A stretch of 64,000 nt of DNA from NCBI GenBank assembly GCA_964550025.1, contig CAZJYI010000013.1, positions 52,562 to 116,561 on the forward strand, written 5' to 3'. Within the stretch, counting starts at the first letter, position 1. The number at the start of each line of letters is the position of its first letter. A program made the translations under genes and the position numbers. Shown here piece after piece: positions 7,819 through 16,738 of this stretch. Source of the stretch: CAZJYI01 sp964550025 (GTDB taxonomy: Bacteria; Verrucomicrobiota; Kiritimatiellia; UBA8416; CAYOBW01). The notes beneath the pieces are model-generated. The model did no database searches and was not told the origin of the DNA. It saw only the letters and a program-made list of their open reading frames with translations.

Positions 7819-10791
7819 ATGATGCAAAGGGAGAGACTGACGGCGGCGGTGGCATGCCTTCTGACATGCGCAACGGCCTTTGGCGCCGACAAGATCGTCG
7901 AGGTCGATGTCCGGTGTGACAGCGAGCACGGCGGATACGAGGCCTACAGGGCCATGGACGGCAACCCGTCGACAATGTGGCATACGGCATTCGGGGGAGG
8001 CGATCCGCCTCCGCCGCATGAGCTGTGCATCGATCTCGGCAGTTCTTACGAGGTCTCCGGCTTCACCTATCTGCCGCGCTCCGGCGGCGCGAACGGGACG
8101 ATTGCCAAATACGAGTTCTTTGTCAGCAACTCCGCCAAGGACTACGGCAAGCCCGTTGCCAAGGGCACCTTCGCCGAGCGCAGCAAGGCGAACACAGTGG
8201 CCTTCGAGGCGGCTGTCAAGGGACGTTACGTCCGTCTCAGGGCCTTGTCGGAAGTAGCCGCCAAGCCCTGGACCTCGGTCGCGGAGTTGCGGATTCTCTC
8301 AAGAGGCGTCCTGTTCCGCGCCAAGAAAGCGGGCCGTGTGGCGCGGGCACGTTCCCGCAAGCCCGACGTTCCCGCGGTCGTCCTGACGGCGACCAACGAA
8401 GTGGAGTTCAGCTACCAGACGCTCTGCAACGACATCCGCAACCGCCGCCGCTTCGCCCAGTATGCGCCACAGACGTTCAATGCCGCCTCGCTGGTCATTG
8501 ACTCTGATCGCGATCCGCTCGACATCGTCCTGCGCCGTACGGCGGCCGTTCTGGACGACATCTCCGAGATGACCGGCGCCCCGGATCTGGCGCCCGAGGC
8601 CGCGCAGCTCAAAGCGCTCCAGGCGGCCGCGGCCAAGGTCGACCCCGAGCAAGCCGAAGAGCGTCTGGCGCTGTTCAAGAAGGCATTTGATCTCCGTCGC
8701 GCGATATCGTTCGCCAACCCGCTGCTCGACTTCGACGAGATTCTGTTCATTACGCGCCATCGGTCGAAGTTCAACCACATGTGCGATCAGTACTACGGGA
8801 TCAACACGCTGCCGGGTGGCGGCATCCATGTGCTCTCGAATCCGTTCGGAGATGCGGAAGACCAAGAGGTCCGCGATGTCCTGGCCGACTCCGTGGTCGA
8901 GACCGGACGCCTCAAAGACACCAAGCTCGATGGCTCGTTCCTCTCGCCGGACCTCTCCTACGACGCCAAAGAGATCGCGTTCGCCTACGTGGAATGCAAG
9001 GGTGAGACACGGCACGACCGTCACACCGACCCGTCACGCGGCCACTGGGACAAGCAGCGATGCTACCACATCTTCAAAGTGAACGTCGACGGAACACAAC
9101 TGCAGCAGTTGACCGACGGAACGTGGAACGACTTCGATCCCTGCTGGATGCCGAACGGACGCCTGGTCTTCATCAGCGAACGGCGTGGCGGCTACCTTCG
9201 CTGCGGGCGCACCTGCCCGACCTACACGCTGTACGACATGAAGCCCGACGGCAGCGAGATCCAGTGCCTCAGCTACCACGAGACGAACGAGTGGCACCCC
9301 AGCGTCACCCACGACGGCATGATCATCTATACGCGGTGGGATTACGTCGATCGCCACGGATGCACCGCGCACCTGCCCTGGATCACGACGCCCGACGGGC
9401 GGGACTCGCGGGCTGTCCACGGCAACTTCGCGCCACGCAACAAGCGGCCTGACATGGAACTGGATATCCGCGCGATCCCCGGCTCGCACAAGTTTGTCGC
9501 TACCGCTGCCCCGCACCACGGGCAGGCTTTCGGTTCGCTGGTTACGTTCGACCCGCGGATTCCGGACGATGACGCCATGGCGCCGGTAAAACGCCTGACC
9601 CCGGACGTGGCCTTCCCCGAATCCCAGGGCGGTGCCCAGGTTTACGGCACAGCCTGGCCGCTGAGCGAGAAGTACTACCTCTGTGTGTATGACCCGAGCA
9701 TGAAACCCGGTGCAGGGAAACAGGGCAGGAGGCACACGCGGGGGCAGTACGGTATCTACCTTGTGGACGTCTTCGGCAACAAGGAGCTGATCTACCGCGA
9801 TCCGGAGATCGCGTGCCAGAGCCCGATGCCGCTGCGTCCGCGCAAGAAACCGCCGGTCATCCCCGACAAATCGACCCGCGTCTTTGCCGAGGCGGGCGGG
9901 GCCACGCTGGCCGAGAAACCGGCCGAAGCCACACTCGCCGTGATCGACGTCTACGACAGTCTCAAACCATGGCCCGAAGGCACGAAGATCAAGTGGCTGC
10001 GTATCTACCAGATCATTCCGATGTCCGTTCCTTCGGGCGGACCGCCGCACGAGATCGGCCTGCGCCTGCCGACGGGACGCGATTCGGTGATCCTGGCCAG
10101 GTACGTGCTGGGGACGGTCCCGGTCGAAAAGGACGGCAGCGCACATTTCATCGTGCCGGCGCACAGGGAGCTGTTCTTCCAGGCGCTCGACGAGAATGGC
10201 CTGGCCGTTCAGTCGATGCGGTCGTCGACGTACCTGCAGGCTAACGAGACCTTGACCTGCCAGGGCTGCCACGAACCGAAACACAGCGTGCCGAAGGCCG
10301 TGGCGCCCTCGCCGATGCCGCTGGCGCACAGCCGTGCACCCGATCGCCCGACACCCGATGTCGACGGGACGAATCCCTTCAGCTATCCGCGCCTGGTGCA
10401 GCCCGTACTCGACAAGAACTGCGTTGGTTGCCACGAGAAGAGCGCCAAGGACCCGAAGGTCGCGGTGAAGCCGCCCGACCTCAGCAACAAGCTCGTTGCC
10501 AAGGGGCGCAACAAGTGGTACGCGTCGTACCACAGCCTCGCGCCGGAGTATGGTTTCTGGAAATACGGCGACAGCTGGCGTACCACGCCCGGCAAGTTCG
10601 GCGCGCGCGCCTCGAAGCTGTATCCGCTCCTGACCACCGGCAGCCACAAGGACCGCGTGAAGCTCTCCCCCGAGGAACTCCACCGCCTCACGCTGTGGCT
10701 TGACTCGTGCTCGGTCTTCTACGGGGTCTACGAAAAGGAAGGCGGCGAGGCCCAACTGCGCGGCGAAGTCGTCCAGCCGACACTGTTGTAG
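7819..10791 (+). CDS. HzsA-related protein with F5/8 type C (discoidin) domain, two CXXCH motifs
   Basis: About 990 residues. GAGGAGG at 7806-7812 fits ATG 7819 or 7822; ATG 7813 is too close. A signal peptide ends near AFGA. An F5/8C-like carbohydrate-binding domain (about 22-150) replaces the LamG of the preceding paralogue. A helical linker leads to a propeller region (about 380-650, YTRWDYVDRHG) and haem motifs CQGCH (814) and CVGCH (868). The C-terminal region that carries the third haem in the paralogues is absent; the protein ends soon after the second. It follows the first HzsA-related gene in the same direction with a REPIN between them. The substrate is unknown. Confidence 0.85.
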   Translation: MMQRERLTAAVACLLTCATAFGADKIVEVDVRCDSEHGGYEAYRAMDGNPSTMWHTAFGGGDPPPPHELCIDLGSSYEVSGFTYLPRSGGANGTIAKYEFFVSNSAKDYGKPVAKGTFAERSKANTVAFEAAVKGRYVRLRALSEVAAKPWTSVAELRILSRGVLFRAKKAGRVARARSRKPDVPAVVLTATNEVEFSYQTLCNDIRNRRRFAQYAPQTFNAASLVIDSDRDPLDIVLRRTAAVLDDISEMTGAPDLAPEAAQLKALQAAAAKVDPEQAEERLALFKKAFDLRRAISFANPLLDFDEILFITRHRSKFNHMCDQYYGINTLPGGGIHVLSNPFGDAEDQEVRDVLADSVVETGRLKDTKLDGSFLSPDLSYDAKEIAFAYVECKGETRHDRHTDPSRGHWDKQRCYHIFKVNVDGTQLQQLTDGTWNDFDPCWMPNGRLVFISERRGGYLRCGRTCPTYTLYDMKPDGSEIQCLSYHETNEWHPSVTHDGMIIYTRWDYVDRHGCTAHLPWITTPDGRDSRAVHGNFAPRNKRPDMELDIRAIPGSHKFVATAAPHHGQAFGSLVTFDPRIPDDDAMAPVKRLTPDVAFPESQGGAQVYGTAWPLSEKYYLCVYDPSMKPGAGKQGRRHTRGQYGIYLVDVFGNKELIYRDPEIACQSPMPLRPRKKPPVIPDKSTRVFAEAGGATLAEKPAEATLAVIDVYDSLKPWPEGTKIKWLRIYQIIPMSVPSGGPPHEIGLRLPTGRDSVILARYVLGTVPVEKDGSAHFIVPAHRELFFQALDENGLAVQSMRSSTYLQANETLTCQGCHEPKHSVPKAVAPSPMPLAHSRAPDRPTPDVDGTNPFSYPRLVQPVLDKNCVGCHEKSAKDPKVAVKPPDLSNKLVAKGRNKWYASYHSLAPEYGFWKYGDSWRTTPGKFGARASKLYPLLTTGSHKDRVKLSPEELHRLTLWLDSCSVFYGVYEKEGGEAQLRGEVVQPTLL

Positions 10792-10855
10792 GACGTCTTC
10801 TCTCTGTGCTGCTAACGTGCCAGTTCTTCTTTTCCCGCGAGGATTCTCACCACCC

Positions 10856-10880
10856 GTCCCGAGGCGCAAGCGCTCGGGAC
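10856..10880. terminator. Hairpin between convergent genes
   Basis: An 8-bp perfect stem, GTCCCGAG / CTCGGGAC, around GCGCAAGCG in the 126-bp gap between two converging genes. No T-run follows on either strand, so a terminator role is only a positional guess. Confidence 0.35.
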
Positions 10881-10917
10881 TCGAGGCACAGAGACACGGA
10901 GGGCACAGGAGACCCGC

Positions 10918-11904
10918 TTAAGGTGGTGAAGCCAGTCCCAGCGCCTTCTCCAGCCGCGCCTCCTCTTCGGCCAAGTCCTTCTTGAGCTTTTTCATGCGGG
11001 TCTCAGTGACCGTCGAATTGCCATGTTCGGCTGACGCAGCTATTAGAGACTCGCGGGCGGCAAGATACTCTCTCTTTGTCCGCCTGAGTGAGAGTGAATC
11101 CCCTAGCTTGACCTCGGCCAGGCGGGCATACAGTTCCGGTTTGACTGCTTCCCAATTCAATATGAAAGGCCGCAACTTGAGTCTGGTTCCCTTGGTGCTT
11201 GGACCCGCGCGAAAAGCCTTCCAGCCCTTGATCCACGCATCACGTATTGCCATCATGCGTTCGATCTCGGGATCGTCCGCGGGAGGCATCGCTTTCGTTG
11301 GTACAGCGGACGGCGTCGGGTCCGGCGCTCTACTGCTTTCCCTGGCCCTGTACGCTCTCGCCTCTCTTTCAGCCATAGCAAAGACGGCGGCAGACACGGG
11401 ACCGCTTTCCCGAACACGCTCAGCCTCAGACTTGACCAACAGGGCCTGAGCCACGTCTCCTCTTTTTGTGAGGTCTGTCCGCAGCTTCTTCAGGTGACCA
11501 AGGTAGAGTTTCGTGAGATCCAGTATCGCCGCGCTCTTCTTCTCGTCAAGGATCGACGGTAGCTTCCCGTACTTGGTCTGGATTGCCAGCAGGGCGGGGC
11601 TTGACCTGACGATATCGCTGTCGGCTATCGTTCTGCTCTTTACAAATCTCTCCATCTCAGAGCCAACGAACTCCCACCCGTCGAGGTCGCCAGCTTTCTG
11701 CATCCGCGTCTTGAGAGCCCGCAATGCCTTGACGTATTCGTCGGACCAAGCCGCGCTCTTCTCGGCGTATTCGTCCTCTATCCGTTTGATGCCCCTCTCG
11801 TACACCGCCTTCATGGACGTGAGGCTCTTCGTCTGTCCAGCCGCGTGGGAGACTGTGGTAGACGCCAGGAAGATGCAAACGGCACATACTCGCTTCATGT
11901 TCAT
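10918..11904 (-). CDS. Exported coiled-coil protein of unknown function
   Basis: 328 residues. The start ATG is at 11904 (MNMKRV..., second ATG 11898), followed by a signal peptide ending near VSHAAG. The rest is mostly helical and charged, with two segments of the form AL..LKTRMQKAGDLDGW and LKKLRTDLTKRGDVAQA, then a Pro/Ala linker and a C-terminal charged half. The same motif, [LR]-x4-AG[DNK][LI]D, recurs in the lectin protein at 19177-20190, so this looks like a shared domain of this lineage. The gene lies 33 bp downstream of the IclR gene. Its leader consists of the 7-bp repeat (11908-11928), so no clear ribosome site is visible. Function unknown. Confidence 0.75.
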   Translation of the reverse strand: MNMKRVCAVCIFLASTTVSHAAGQTKSLTSMKAVYERGIKRIEDEYAEKSAAWSDEYVKALRALKTRMQKAGDLDGWEFVGSEMERFVKSRTIADSDIVRSSPALLAIQTKYGKLPSILDEKKSAAILDLTKLYLGHLKKLRTDLTKRGDVAQALLVKSEAERVRESGPVSAAVFAMAEREARAYRARESSRAPDPTPSAVPTKAMPPADDPEIERMMAIRDAWIKGWKAFRAGPSTKGTRLKLRPFILNWEAVKPELYARLAEVKLGDSLSLRRTKREYLAARESLIAASAEHGNSTVTETRMKKLKKDLAEEEARLEKALGLASPP

Positions 11905-11907
11905 GTC

Positions 11908-11928
11908 GTGTTCTGTGTTCCGTGTTCG
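11908..11928. repeat. Heptanucleotide repeat, 3 units, against a start codon
   Basis: On the minus strand CGAACAC, GGAACAC and AGAACAC run directly up to the ATG at 11904. This is the same 7-bp family as the longer arrays at 17.3, 47.1, 56.8 and 58.6 kb. Confidence 0.7.
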
Positions 11929-11936
11929 ACCCGCGG

Positions 11937-12710
11937 TCACACCAGGTTGTGCCCGAGCCGCTTCGAAATGCGCTGCGCGCGGGGGATCGCCATCTTTGCC
12001 ACGCGGGGCAGGTCCGCCTCGGTCATCCGTAGCGAGGGAGCCGTGATTGTGAGCGCCGCGACGGGATAGTCTCTGCGGTCGAAAATCGGCGCACTGACGC
12101 ACATCACTCCGGCCACCGCACTCTCTCCGCGGTCAACGCCGTAGCCGCATTCGCGGACCGTCGCCAATTCCCTGCGAAACCGGGTTCTGCTGGAAATGGT
12201 GTTCTTCTGGTACTTCTGAAACTCCATCGCCCGCATGATCGCGTCACGCTCCTGTCCGGGCAGGTAGGCCAGCAGGACCTTGCCGGGGGCCGAGGCGTGG
12301 AGCTCGAACCGCGTTCCGGGATCGATCATCAACCGTATCGGATGGAGCGCCGGAATAAACTCGAGGATCACCCCTTGGTGTCCCACGATTGTGTTGAGTT
12401 GGACGGTCTCGGTGCACTCGTCCCTCAAGTCGTACATCTCGTCGAGCGCATGCTCGAGAATGTTCTCCGAACAGATGGCCGAATTGCCGAGGGCGAGAAG
12501 CTTGCGGGTCAACTTGTACGTGCCGGTGTTACGTTCGCAGACAAGGTACTCCAGGTTCGCGAGCGTCGTGACGATACGGTAAACGCCCGTTTTCGCCATG
12601 CCGAGATCGTTCATGATCTCACGTATGGTGCGGCCGTCCGGGTGCCCGGCCAGGTACTCGAGCACCCGCATCGCCTTCTGCAGACTCGGGATGTTGTAGC
12701 GATCGTTCAT
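11937..12710 (-). CDS. IclR-family transcriptional regulator
   Basis: 257 residues. An N-terminal winged helix-turn-helix (about 8-70; TIREIMNDLGMAKTGVYRIV is the recognition region) is followed by the IclR effector domain (about 85-255) with the typical HASAPGKVLLAYL and ECGYGVDRGESAVAGVMCV blocks. ATG 12710 starts 5 bp after the stop of the HzsA-related gene, so the two are almost certainly co-transcribed. IclR proteins usually bind small aromatic or sugar-acid ligands; the ligand here is unknown. An unusual feature is that the regulator sits downstream of its probable target in the same operon. Confidence 0.92.
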   Translation of the reverse strand: MNDRYNIPSLQKAMRVLEYLAGHPDGRTIREIMNDLGMAKTGVYRIVTTLANLEYLVCERNTGTYKLTRKLLALGNSAICSENILEHALDEMYDLRDECTETVQLNTIVGHQGVILEFIPALHPIRLMIDPGTRFELHASAPGKVLLAYLPGQERDAIMRAMEFQKYQKNTISSRTRFRRELATVRECGYGVDRGESAVAGVMCVSAPIFDRRDYPVAALTITAPSLRMTEADLPRVAKMAIPRAQRISKRLGHNLV

Positions 12711-12715
12711 GCGCG

Positions 12716-15700
12716 TTATTTCGCGCGAGTCGAAGACACAATGATCGGATGGGCGTTCTTGTGGGGAATGTATTCCGATCCGGGGAAGTCGATGCGCGGG
12801 CGCTCCTCCATCAGCTTCGTAATCGGCTCGAAGGTCTTCAGAATCGCCACGTAGTCCGGATCGTCCTTCGATTTGAAGGTCGCTGCCCCGCATGCCTCCG
12901 TGCCGCCCGCCGACTTGGCCAGCGGCGCGGAGAGGAACTGGTTCTCCTCGATGTTCGTGATGCGCGTGTAGAACTTGCGCGGGATCTTGGCGTGACACTC
13001 CGCACAACGCCGCTTGCCGACATCGGCAAGGACCTTCTCGAGTTGCGGAGGTCGCATCATTCTGGATCCCGGGGTGTTGGGATGGTTTGTCCTGGAGTCC
13101 TTGTAGTAGGGTACGTTCAGGTCCATCCAGGCGAACACGCGTCGCCTCGACACTTTGTCCATCGTCACGCGTTTCTTGCCGTCCTTGTCCGGATGTCCGC
13201 TGAGGATGATCTGCGTCAGCTTGCTCGGATAGGCCCCCCAGGTACGGGGCTTGATCATCAGGATGTTCTCGCCCGCGCCGTTGATGGACGAGATCCACTT
13301 GACGTAAGGGTTCTCGCCGACCGCGGCGAGACAGCTCACGCCATGCTGGAAGGGGTTCTTCTCGCCGTGTGTTCCCTGCCGGGCGAGATGCTCGTAGGAG
13401 ACACACCAGAAATCGGTTTTGTCGCCGGTCAGGTCCAGGCCATTGGGCTGTTGGCGTGCGTTGTGGCACTTGACGCAGTGCTTGTCCAGAACCGGTTGCA
13501 CGATGCTCGAATAGTCGAACTTCCTGCGGCCCCATTCCGGCGCCGCGAGCTCTTCCGGTTTGCGCAGGGCTGCGATGGGACGGTCTCTGCCGGCGAGGGG
13601 GGCTGCGTTGTTGCGGTCGGCGTGGCAACCGATACAACTCTGCCGCTCGCCGCGCTGGAAGTGTGTGAGCGTGCGCATGCGTTGCACGGTCCGACCTTCC
13701 TTGTCCAGCGCCAGGAAGTAGATCGGCACCTCGGACGGCACTTTGAAGTGGGCCGATCCGTCCTTTTCCACCCTGGCATATCCCCACAGCTTCTTGGCGG
13801 CATAGGTGGCGCCGCAGGAGACCAGCGGGAACTGGAAGCCGTAGATTCCCTTATGCGGCGCGAAGTCGCCCTTTTCGACTTCCTCCACCACGGCCAACTG
13901 TACGATCTCGCCGCGTTTCACGTCGGGCTCGAGTCCGTGGTAGACATCCATTAGCGCAACCGAGCCCCAAGGCTCCTGTTCGCCCTCGGGCAGGCTGGGC
14001 GGAATGACCGGCGGGGTCTTTACCTTGCGGAGCGGGATGGGGGAGAAGAAGCCCATGCGGCCTTCAGGCTTGGCGACGAGGGCGCTTTCCGTCCCGTCGT
14101 AATCGCGTAGGATGACCGTGCCCATCTTTGAAACCACGAAGTACGTCTCATCGATCGGGAACGGGTTCTCGTACGGTCCCCGGTTGACGAGGGCGTTGCC
14201 CTTGAGTCCCCTGTTGCCGGTGACCGGCGGTACGTGAATCTCGGGGGTGATGTTTCGAATGCCCTCCTGCGCGTTGGACCCGAAAGACGTGTCGATGATC
14301 CCGAGCGCGCCGCGACAACAGCCATTGTGCCCGGTCATTACGCACAGCACCTTGCGCGAGTTGCCGATGGAGCGTGCCTCCATGAAGGTGCCCGGTTCCA
14401 GCACGCGGTTGCCGAAAAAGCCCTCCGACAACGTGCCGTCGGGGTTGAGCGTCCAGAGGCTCTGGATGGGACATGCCGGGCGGTCGACATATTCCCAGCG
14501 GCTGTAAATGACTCGCCCGTCGTTCAAGACACTCGGCGTGAAGTCGTTGAGATAGCCGTGCGACATCTTGAACACGTTTCCACCGTCGCGATCCATGCGG
14601 TGGAGCAGCGGCGACGAGCTGGTGAAGCAGTAGGCAAACGAGAGCTTGCGATCCGAAAGGAACGCAACCCTGCCATCGGGCAGCCAACAGGGGTTGAAGT
14701 TGTTGGAGTAGTGCGATGTCAACGGCACCGGCTTCCGGTCCGCAAGGCTCATGCGGTAGACCTGGTACTTCATGTCCGGGTCAACGTACATATGGTTCAG
14801 GTGCCCACTGGTTCCGCCGTGTTCAGTCCTGGTAGGCTTCTTTTTGTAGCTGAACAGGATCTCCTTGCCGGCGTAGTCAAGTGTACAGTCCATCACCATG
14901 CCGCTGTTCGAATCGAAGATCTTCTCCAGCTTGCCGCCTTCGGCGTCCGGCGTGAAGATGAAGATCCCGCCGCCGGGTCTGAAGCACTCGACGTGATAGG
15001 TGTAGACGTGGCTGATGTTGTAGGCGTGCCGCTGCACCAGGAGTAGCTGCTTGAAGCCGAGCTCGCCGGCATACAGTTTCCTGGCCAGTTCCGGGGAATC
15101 CGGGACGACGCGTTCCGCGGTGGGCATCCGCCTGCTGCGTGCCCCATGCATCGGCTTCATGGCCACGAACTTTCCGAGCGCTTCCTTCGCGGGAGGGCTC
15201 GCGTAGACTTCGATCTCCGATGCGCCGGGGTTGCTGCAGGCGTGAGAGCCGACGAACTTCAGTTTCAGCGTGGAGCCCCTTACCGGCGTCTTCAGCGTGA
15301 TCCTCTGGGGGCCGTGCCCGGGCTTGAAACTCCCCTTGGCGACGGGGTCCTTCCCGCCATCCAGGTAGACTTCGCAGTTCTTCCAGCTCTCGACAGCAAA
15401 GCAGGTGCGACCGTAGTAAACGATCTCCGCCATCTGCACCGGCTTCTCCCACACCATGGTCAGTTCAGCGCCGTTCCTGTGGGTTGCGCCCTGGACCGCC
15501 CACTCCTTGCCCTGGCTGTTGTGAGCGCCGGCTTCGGGCACGATCCCGTCGCCAACGAACTTGGCCATGTACTCGGCGCTGAAATTGGAGTCAGCCGTGA
15601 TCCGGGCCTTGCGAGCCAGGTTCTCCGGTTTCTTGGTTTCCGCGATTCCCGAAACGGCCGAGACTGTCAGTGCGAGAACGAGTATCAGTCGAGCGTGCAT
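12716..15700 (-). CDS. HzsA-related protein with discoidin-like domain and three CXXCH motifs
   Basis: 994 residues. A signal peptide (1-21, ending SGIAE) is followed by an F5/8C-like domain (about 28-165), a TolB-like propeller (about 215-560, with YSRWEYVDRPACP) and haem motifs CIGCH (689), CVKCH (742) and CAECH (899). It is a third, diverged copy of the family at 4311 and 7819, and it keeps all three haem motifs. It heads the IclR operon. A promoter-like pair, TTGACG-17-TACTAT, lies 61-89 bp upstream. Hydrazine synthesis is unlikely because no HzsB/HzsC partner is present; a redox role on surface glycans is speculative. Confidence 0.87.
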   Translation of the reverse strand: MHARLILVLALTVSAVSGIAETKKPENLARKARITADSNFSAEYMAKFVGDGIVPEAGAHNSQGKEWAVQGATHRNGAELTMVWEKPVQMAEIVYYGRTCFAVESWKNCEVYLDGGKDPVAKGSFKPGHGPQRITLKTPVRGSTLKLKFVGSHACSNPGASEIEVYASPPAKEALGKFVAMKPMHGARSRRMPTAERVVPDSPELARKLYAGELGFKQLLLVQRHAYNISHVYTYHVECFRPGGGIFIFTPDAEGGKLEKIFDSNSGMVMDCTLDYAGKEILFSYKKKPTRTEHGGTSGHLNHMYVDPDMKYQVYRMSLADRKPVPLTSHYSNNFNPCWLPDGRVAFLSDRKLSFAYCFTSSSPLLHRMDRDGGNVFKMSHGYLNDFTPSVLNDGRVIYSRWEYVDRPACPIQSLWTLNPDGTLSEGFFGNRVLEPGTFMEARSIGNSRKVLCVMTGHNGCCRGALGIIDTSFGSNAQEGIRNITPEIHVPPVTGNRGLKGNALVNRGPYENPFPIDETYFVVSKMGTVILRDYDGTESALVAKPEGRMGFFSPIPLRKVKTPPVIPPSLPEGEQEPWGSVALMDVYHGLEPDVKRGEIVQLAVVEEVEKGDFAPHKGIYGFQFPLVSCGATYAAKKLWGYARVEKDGSAHFKVPSEVPIYFLALDKEGRTVQRMRTLTHFQRGERQSCIGCHADRNNAAPLAGRDRPIAALRKPEELAAPEWGRRKFDYSSIVQPVLDKHCVKCHNARQQPNGLDLTGDKTDFWCVSYEHLARQGTHGEKNPFQHGVSCLAAVGENPYVKWISSINGAGENILMIKPRTWGAYPSKLTQIILSGHPDKDGKKRVTMDKVSRRRVFAWMDLNVPYYKDSRTNHPNTPGSRMMRPPQLEKVLADVGKRRCAECHAKIPRKFYTRITNIEENQFLSAPLAKSAGGTEACGAATFKSKDDPDYVAILKTFEPITKLMEERPRIDFPGSEYIPHKNAHPIIVSSTRAK

Positions 15701-15760
15701 GTTCTTGAACCCCCGTGTTTGTGAGTGGATCCGCGTTTAATATGTGAAAAGATGTTTTAG

Positions 15761-15789
15761 ATAGTAAACGGGTCGGCGCGGAACGTCAA
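15761..15789 (-). promoter_or_regulatory. Promoter of the HzsA-related/IclR operon
   Basis: On the minus strand TTGACG (15784-15789), a 17-bp spacer and TACTAT (15761-15766). It predicts a leader of about 54 nt to the ATG at 15700. Confidence 0.45.
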
Positions 15790-15937
15790 GCAGAGAATGG
15801 TGTTGGGGTGGGTGGCATGCGCCCCGAACCGCCGCGTCAGTAGCTTCATGACTGATCCCCACGCGCGAATATGCGATAATACTATTCCGTATGGATGTAT
15901 GGTGTATTTGGATTGCATCTCGAAAGGACATTGCCTG

Positions 15938-16613
15938 ATGAAACGACTCAGCAATGAACTGGTGTGCTCTCTCGCGGTTGCCGCCATCGCGTGGTTTGCG
16001 ACGGCTGGTGGGGCTTTGGCCGCGGACGTGACGTGGGACATCACGCCCGGCGACGGTGCTGCGACAACCGACGGAACGGGTGCCTGGACCGATGGTGCCG
16101 GGAACTGGAATGACGGGGCAGGGGACGTCAACTGGGCCAATGCCACGCCCGACAACGCCATCATCGGCTCCGGCGGCACCGCGGGTACGATTACGCTGGG
16201 GGGCAACGTGACCGTCGGCACGATCACGTTCGATGCCGTGACCGGTTCCTACGACGTGACGGGCGGGGGCAACACGCTGACGCTCAGCCAGGGCGTCCGG
16301 CGTCGGCTGGATCGGCACGTTGACGGTCAACAACACCGTGACCGTCCAGGACGGCAGCGCCTACACATGGGAAGGCAACGGCACGATTGGTGACCTGGTG
16401 GACATCACCGGCAACATCTCTCTGCCGAGCTCGATGAGCGTTACGGTCAGCGGCAGTCTGCCGGAACCGGCCGTGGCCTTCCGCTGGACCGGCAGCAACA
16501 CCGGCGTCACCGACCTGAGCGGTTGGAGCGTCTCCGGCGGTGTGAAGGCCGTGATCGTCGGCAACGAAGTGCGCTTCGTGCCCGAGGCGGGAACGGTGTT
16601 CTACATCCGATAG
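15938..16613 (+). pseudogene. Autotransporter-type beta-strand protein, frameshifted
   Basis: ATG 15938 follows CGAAAGGAC and opens a signal peptide ending GGALAAD. Next come repeats of the autotransporter-associated beta-strand type (TWD, GAGNWNDGAGDVNW, GTITLGGNVTVGTITF). Near 16290-16305 the coding continues one base out of frame (VGWIGTLTVNNTVTVQDG) and ends at 16613 in AGTVFYIR. Both frames are needed to make one plausible product of about 225 residues. Either the gene is broken or one base is miscalled. It carries the same C-terminal G-T-[IV]-x-x-I-R tail as the LamG proteins in the window and is much shorter than typical members of the family. Confidence 0.7.
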
Positions 16614-16644
16614 CCAGCGGCGCCGCGAACCGAGACGTTCCAGC

Positions 16645-16738
16645 GTAGCACCCCGCTCCCGCGGGGTGACAAGTAGCACCCCGCTCCCGCGGGGTGACAG
16701 GTAGCGCGGAAACCCGCAATGCCCCGCGGCAGGGCTAC
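16645..16738. repeat. Tandem and inverted GTAG repeats, CCCCGC family
   Basis: Two direct copies of the 26-bp GTAG-headed repeat (16645-16670, 16673-16698, with GTAGCAC instead of GTAGCGC) are followed by GTAGCGCGG at 16701. An inverted end, GGGCTAC, closes at 16738. The final CTAC contains the minus-strand TAG stop of the YbaK-like gene. Confidence 0.8.

Noticed and set aside
9034..10869. Long minus-strand open frame opposite the second HzsA-related gene
   Set aside because: Same reason: the plus strand carries a propeller and two haem motifs; the antisense product has no recognisable feature.
12749..13954. Plus-strand open frame opposite the third HzsA-related gene
   Set aside because: Overlaps a well-supported minus-strand gene and has no domain.
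4311..15700. Hydrazine synthase / anammox locus
   Set aside because: Only alpha-related proteins occur, with carbohydrate-binding domains. No beta or gamma subunit, hydrazine dehydrogenase or multihaem oxidoreductase is present.
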